From Ahaetulla prasina (lineage: Eukaryota > Chordata > Lepidosauria > Squamata > Colubridae), in assembly GCF_028640845.1 (NCBI RefSeq), contig NC_080546.1, positions 68,539,205-68,603,204 of the forward strand: a stretch of 64,000 nt of DNA. Direction: 5' to 3'. A program made the translations under genes and the position numbers. The notes under the pieces are model-generated. The model was given only the letters and a program-made list of their open reading frames with translations, was not told where the DNA came from and ran no database searches. Below, one piece after another: positions 59,619 to 64,000 of this stretch (positions are counted from its first letter, which is position 1; each line of letters opens with the position of its first letter).

Positions 59619-60282
59619 TGATAAGAATGTTAATCAGCCTGCCTGCTAAGTGGCACGTCCAGTCTCGGGAGTAGAAGGGAAAGACTCCTCGAATCGAACT
59701 CATCTATATATATAGATGTGTCTATCATCTATGTGTCTTTATGTGACACTGTTATTTAACAACCATTTGGAAGAGTGATTTGCCATTGTCGTCTTCTGGG
59801 ATTTTTAAAATTACTTAATCTAGTTTACACGCTTGTCCAGACAGGATTCTGCTTAGATTTGTTAAACCAGCTAAGACTGGTGAGGGCTGCTGCATATTAT
59901 CCCAAAGATATCTTTTTTTGTTTGTTTCCCCCTCTCTTTCTTACACACACACACACACACACACATACTAAGGTATGCAAGTTTACAAGCACACATGTTG
60001 GACAAAGATTGACTGTTGCCAGTATTCATACCAGCAGTCAGATTTGTTAGCTTTTGGCTTTCACAAAAGTCTTAAACAAATCAAACACAGCTCTCTGAGT
60101 GCAACATATGGGCAGAAGAATGCCATTTCTTTCCGTCCCTCCCTCCCTCTCTCTCTCTCTTTCTCAAAAAAACAAAAACAAAACACCAAACCCCAACAAG
60201 AAGTGGAAATGAAGATTCCAATTCATTTCCTTAGCTGATCATTAAAAAACACACACAACAAATCACCCATGTCGGTTTCCAG

Positions 60283-60350
60283 GTTCTCCTGTTGATGTTG
60301 GGATGAGAATAGAGATCGCCAGTATAGACATGGTCTCTGAAGTCAACATG
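60283..60350 (+). CDS. GABRB1: GABA-A receptor beta-1 subunit, coding exon 3
   Basis: Acceptor ttccag at 60282, donor ATG|gtgagt at 60351; 68 nt, the usual length of this exon in beta subunits. Reads [20 protein letters not shown] then NM. VDVGMRI is characteristic of beta-1. After GG, Ser replaces the Pro that is conserved in human beta subunits. Three exons sum to 240 nt, in frame. The rest of the gene lies to the right; intron 3 continues past the window end. Confidence 0.93.
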
Positions 60351-61149
60351 GTGAGTACTTCTTTGAAAAAGGGAAGGATGAGCTAAAGGGGCAAGGAAGG
60401 CCCATGGCAGAAAGCATTCTACAAAAGCACAAAAATTTTCTAGTCCAACACTGAAAGATCCTGTTTGTTTGGGTGCTGAAGAAATCCATCTGCCTATGTG
60501 AGGGAGGGGGTGCGGGGAGGTAGCTTGGATTCTGTCAACATGCAGGAGAGTGCCATCTGCAGACTACCATGGCTCAGTAGTGGAGTTTCAGAACAATTGA
60601 CAGCGACCAGATCACACTCGTGCTTTCTGGAATCGTCCGGGTCTATCTGGGAATGGCTAGAAATTATGGTACAATCGCAAGATAAAAATCCAAGAAATAC
60701 ATAGGAAAATGGAAAAAAGAGTAGGGGCACAACTGTCATATGGTTAGGAATGTATGTTAGGCTCTCTGTACATTATTCCTGCTACTACAGCCTTTGCAGC
60801 AATCTAGTTATTAATATCCAGATAAGATTTAGGGTGAGATGGGGATGTTTAAGAATTCATATGAATTTTATTTCAGTTGTAAGACTGGGTTCATATGTTT
60901 TAGATAATTAATTCCTGTCATCATTCACTGAGAGGCTAAGTAGTGGAGTCTGTATATTGTATAATATATCTACAGTTATATCTATCAGTCTATCAGTTGC
61001 ATTGCTGCCTCTTACTGAACTATGTTGATCCCTCCCATCCCCAACTTCTGCTTGTCTGTGTTTTGACTGCCTCTTATGCAGATGCAGTAATTGAGGACTG
61101 CTTATGCTGAATATCTGTGCTAACAAAAGGAACTTTCCCAAGAAATTTA
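60351..61149 (+). other. GABRB1 intron 3, unique-looking part
   Basis: No repeat family, gene or conserved element recognised here. Confidence 0.5.
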
Positions 61150-62148
61150 AAATAACATCAGGAATTAAACATGACTTCTTGCACATTCTTCAAGATACCT
61201 GCCTTTGAATTTCTCCTTAGTTCTAGGTTTGTTCTCTCTTTGATTAGTTTCCATCCATTGCTTCTTGTCTCACATTCTGGTGCTTTGTAAAATAGGTGGA
61301 CTTTCTCTTCTCTGTGGCAGCCCCTCAAATATTGGAACACTGCTATAATGGCCCTTCTTTTCACTAGACTGGACATAACCTAGTTCCTGCAACCATACTG
61401 TTTATGTTTTAGCCTCTACCCCCTAATAATCTTTGTTGCTCTTCTCTGCACTCTTTCCAAATTTTCAACATATTTTTTATATTATGATGACCGAAGATGG
61501 ATGCAGTATTCCAAGTATGGTGTTACCAAAGCCTTATAAAGTGGTACTAATTAATACTTCATGTGATCGTGATTTCATCTCTCTGTTAATGCAGCCTAGC
61601 ATTGCATTGGCTTTTTTGGCAGCTGCAGCACACTGATGGGTCATATTTAAGTGATTGTTCCCTAGGGCTCCAAAATCTTTCTCGCAGTTACTGCTATTGA
61701 GCCAAATTTCACCTAATCTATACCTGTACATTTAGTTTTTCTTGCCTGAGTGTAAAAACTTACTTTTCTTTACATTGAATTTCATTTTGTTAGATAGGGC
61801 CCAGTGTTCAGGTCTGTATCTTGAACCTATCTTCTGGGGTAGTTTTACTAACCTATTCCTGCCAACTTGGTGTCATTGGCAAATATGATGAGTTCCCCTT
61901 CTATTCCCTAATCAAAATTATTTATGACGATATTGAAGAGTACTAGGACTAAGATGGAGCCTTGTAGTACCCCACTGGTTACTTCTCTCCATGTGGATGT
62001 AGTACCATTAAGGACCACTTGTTGAGTATGGTTTGTCAGCAAGATATAAATCTATCTGGTACTGAAGTTGTCTAGTCCACGTTTTTCTAGCTTATCAAGA
62101 AGTGGGTTGTGGTTTACTTTGTCAAATGCCTTGCTAAAATCACCGGCT
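61150..62148 (-). mobile_element. CR1 LINE fragment in GABRB1 intron 3
   Basis: The minus strand reads, from 62148 leftward, DFSKAFDKVNHNPLLDKLEK, then STWREVTSGVLQGSIL and LVLFNIVINNFD, FANDTKLAGIG near 61900-61860 (second position of the ADD motif altered), and ends near 61150 with a post-RT part (61376-61158: IIAVFQYLRGCHREEKVHLF). Multiple frameshifts. RT through C-terminus of a CR1; opposite in strand to GABRB1. Confidence 0.8.
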
Positions 62149-63706
62149 ATGGCAAACCTCCTTCCCAGGCTGAAGGTAATCAACAACTGGCAGATGACCT
62201 GAATGAGTTTTACTGCAGGTTTGAAAGGAAACTACAGCCACCTGTCTCCACAACCCCCATCTCAGACACACCAACAACAGTCAAGCCTCCTACAACTGAC
62301 CCCATTTCATTGGGTTCACAACCCCTAGTGATCACAGAAAAGGAAGTGCAGGACCTATTTCACAGACAAAAGCCAGGAAAAGCTCCAGGCCCAGACAAGA
62401 TAACTCCTTCTTGCTTAAAAGTCTGTGCTGACCAATTGGCCCCCATCTTCACCCATATTTTCAATAAATCACTAGAGATGTGCTATGTTCCTTCTTGCTT
62501 CAAACACTCTACCATCATCCCAGTGCCGAAGAAGCCCACCATCAAGGAACTGAATGACTACAGACCAGTTGCTTTAACATCTGTAGTCATGAAAACCTTT
62601 GAAAGGCTAGTGCTTTCCTACCTGAAAACCATCACGGATCCGCTGTTAGACCCCTTGCAATTTGCATACCGAGCAAATAGATCAACAGATGATGCTGTTA
62701 ATATGGCTCTGCACTACATCCTACAACATCTTGAGTCTCCAAAGACCTATGCAAGGGTCCTTTTTGTAGACTTTAGTTCAGCATTCAATACCATCATTCC
62801 AGACATTCTTCTAACTAAGCTAAACCAGCTACAGGTACCGGAACAGACTTGTAAGTGGATCACAAGCTTCCTAACAAACAGGAAGCAGCAGGTGAAGCTA
62901 AGCAAGATCACATCAAATACCTGTACAATTAGCACAGGGCCCCGCAAGGCTGTGTGCTCTCCCCACTTCTCTTCTCTCTGTATACCAATGACTGCATCTC
63001 CAATGATCCATCTGTTAAGCTACTGAAGTTCGCAGATGACACAACAGTGATTGGTCTCATTCGAGACAATGACGAATCCGCATATAGACGAGAGGTCGAA
63101 CGACTAGCCTTGTGGTGCAACCAAAACAATCTGGAACTGAACACACTCAAAACCGTAGAAATGGTGGTAGACTTTAGGAGAAACCCTTCCATACTTCCAC
63201 CTCTCACAATACTTGACAACACAGTATCAACAGTAGAAACCTTCAAATTTCTAGGTTCTATCATATCGCAAGATCTCAAATGGACAGCTAACATCAAAAA
63301 CATCATTAAAAAAGGACAACAAAGAATGTTCTTTCTGCGCCAACTCAGTAAGCACAAACTGCCCAAGGAGCTGCTGATCCAATTCTACAGAGGAATTATT
63401 GAGTCTGTCATTTGCACCTCTATAACTGTCTGGTTCGGTTCTGCAACCCAACAAGAAAAACACAGACTTCAGAGGATAATTAGAACTGCAGAAAAAATAA
63501 TTGCTACCAACCTGCCTTCCATTGAGGACCTGTATACTGCACGAATCAAGAAGAGGGCCATGAAAATATTTGCAGATCACTCGCATCCTGGACATAAACT
63601 GTTTCAACTCCTACCCTCAAAACGACGCTATAGAGCACTGCACACCAGAACAACTAGACACAAGAACAGTTTTTTCCCGAAGGCCATCACTCTGCTAAAC
63701 AAATAA
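62149..63706 (+). pseudogene. L2/L3-like LINE reverse transcriptase, one frameshift
   Basis: Two open pieces (to 63026, and 62954-63706). Motifs: PGKAPGPDKITPSCLK, NDYRPVALTSVVMKTFERL, FAYRANRSTDDAVNMAL, VLFVDFSSAFNTIIPDIL, then TG-PRKAV where GAPQGCVLSP would be expected, then FADDTTVIGL at 63029-63058 and LELNTLKTVEMVVDF. A one-base loss in the gggcccc run at about 62938-62944 explains the shift. Otherwise well preserved, including the FADD catalytic motif. Confidence 0.85.
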
Positions 63707-64000
63707 TTCCATCAACACTGTCAGACTATTTACTGAATCTGCACTACTATTAATTGTTTCATAGTTCCCATCACCAATCTCTTTCTACTTATGACTGTAT
63801 GACTATAACTTGTTGCTGGCAATCCTTATGGTTTATATTGATATATTGACCATCAATTGTGTTGTAAATGTTGTACCTCGATGAACGTATCTTTTCTTTT
63901 ATGTACACTGAGAGCATATGCACCAAGACAAATCCCTTGTGTGTCCAATCACACTTGGCCAATAAAAAAAAAAATCTATTCTAGTCTATTCTATTCTAAA
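62149..64000 (+). mobile_element. L2/L3-like LINE with CTATT tail in GABRB1 intron 3
   Basis: 5'-truncated (no endonuclease) but 3'-complete. The 3' UTR contains tatgcaccaagacaaatccc and ttgtgtgtccaatcacactt, then ggccaataaaaaaaa and a (CTATT)n tail at 63975-64000. A LINE tail seeding AATAG/CTATT repeats has been described for a snake CR1/L3 family, which supports a snake source. The tail may extend past the window. Confidence 0.8.

Overview
The window looks like nuclear DNA of an advanced (colubroid) snake, or at least a squamate reptile. The evidence is a Sauria-type SINE with a Bov-B-like tail, a LINE ending in a CTATT microsatellite (a tail described for a snake CR1/L3 family), abundant L1, Penelope-like, hAT and chromodomain Gypsy elements, and a spliced vertebrate GABA-A receptor gene. 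I infer the clade; the sequence does not state it. There are no bacterial genes, operons, tRNA genes or CRISPR arrays.

Only one host gene is visible. The first three coding exons of the GABA-A receptor beta-1 subunit (GABRB1) lie on the + strand at 59092-59171, 59456-59547 and 60283-60350, with a CpG-rich promoter region upstream. The gene continues beyond the window. Nearly everything upstream (1-57 kb) is nested transposable elements, and intron 3 holds a CR1 fragment and a 3'-complete L2/L3-like LINE.

Layout: 1-2764 is a nearly complete CR1/L2-type LINE with one frameshift and one stop. 2771-23780 is a large imperfect palindrome. From the outside inward each arm carries a hAT fragment, an L1 (here L1-A) split by a TA-flanked DNA transposon that is itself built of a minisatellite and two hAT insertions, a second LINE family (here LINE-II), a (TA)n tract and Penelope-like sequence. 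The centre holds a head-to-tail Penelope pair, an inversion junction with microhomology (near 13655) and an ORF1-only, HAL1-like L1 insert (14374-16000). 23699-25725 is a further direct copy of about 2 kb that looks like recombination between two hAT copies. L1-A continues to about 40332 and was successively invaded by a hAT (25726-26971), a Sauria SINE (27315-27676), a solo LTR (28760-29267) and a 9.1-kb L1 on the other strand (L1-B, 30850-39960). Each insertion has a visible target-site duplication. L1-B carries two internal tandem duplications with microhomology.

40.3-46.3 kb is a patchwork of CR1 and LINE-II copies. 46.3-46.8 kb is a pyrimidine tract. A solo LTR (47354-47912) precedes a complete but inactivated chromodomain Gypsy element on the minus strand (48069-54407, 5-bp target duplication), which itself contains a solo LTR (50451-50970). 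A degenerate hAT, a GA-rich tract and a fold-back hairpin fill 54.4-57.6 kb. Several duplicated copies differ by many short deletions, so a misassembly, or poorly polished long reads, must be ruled out before the palindrome is taken as biology.
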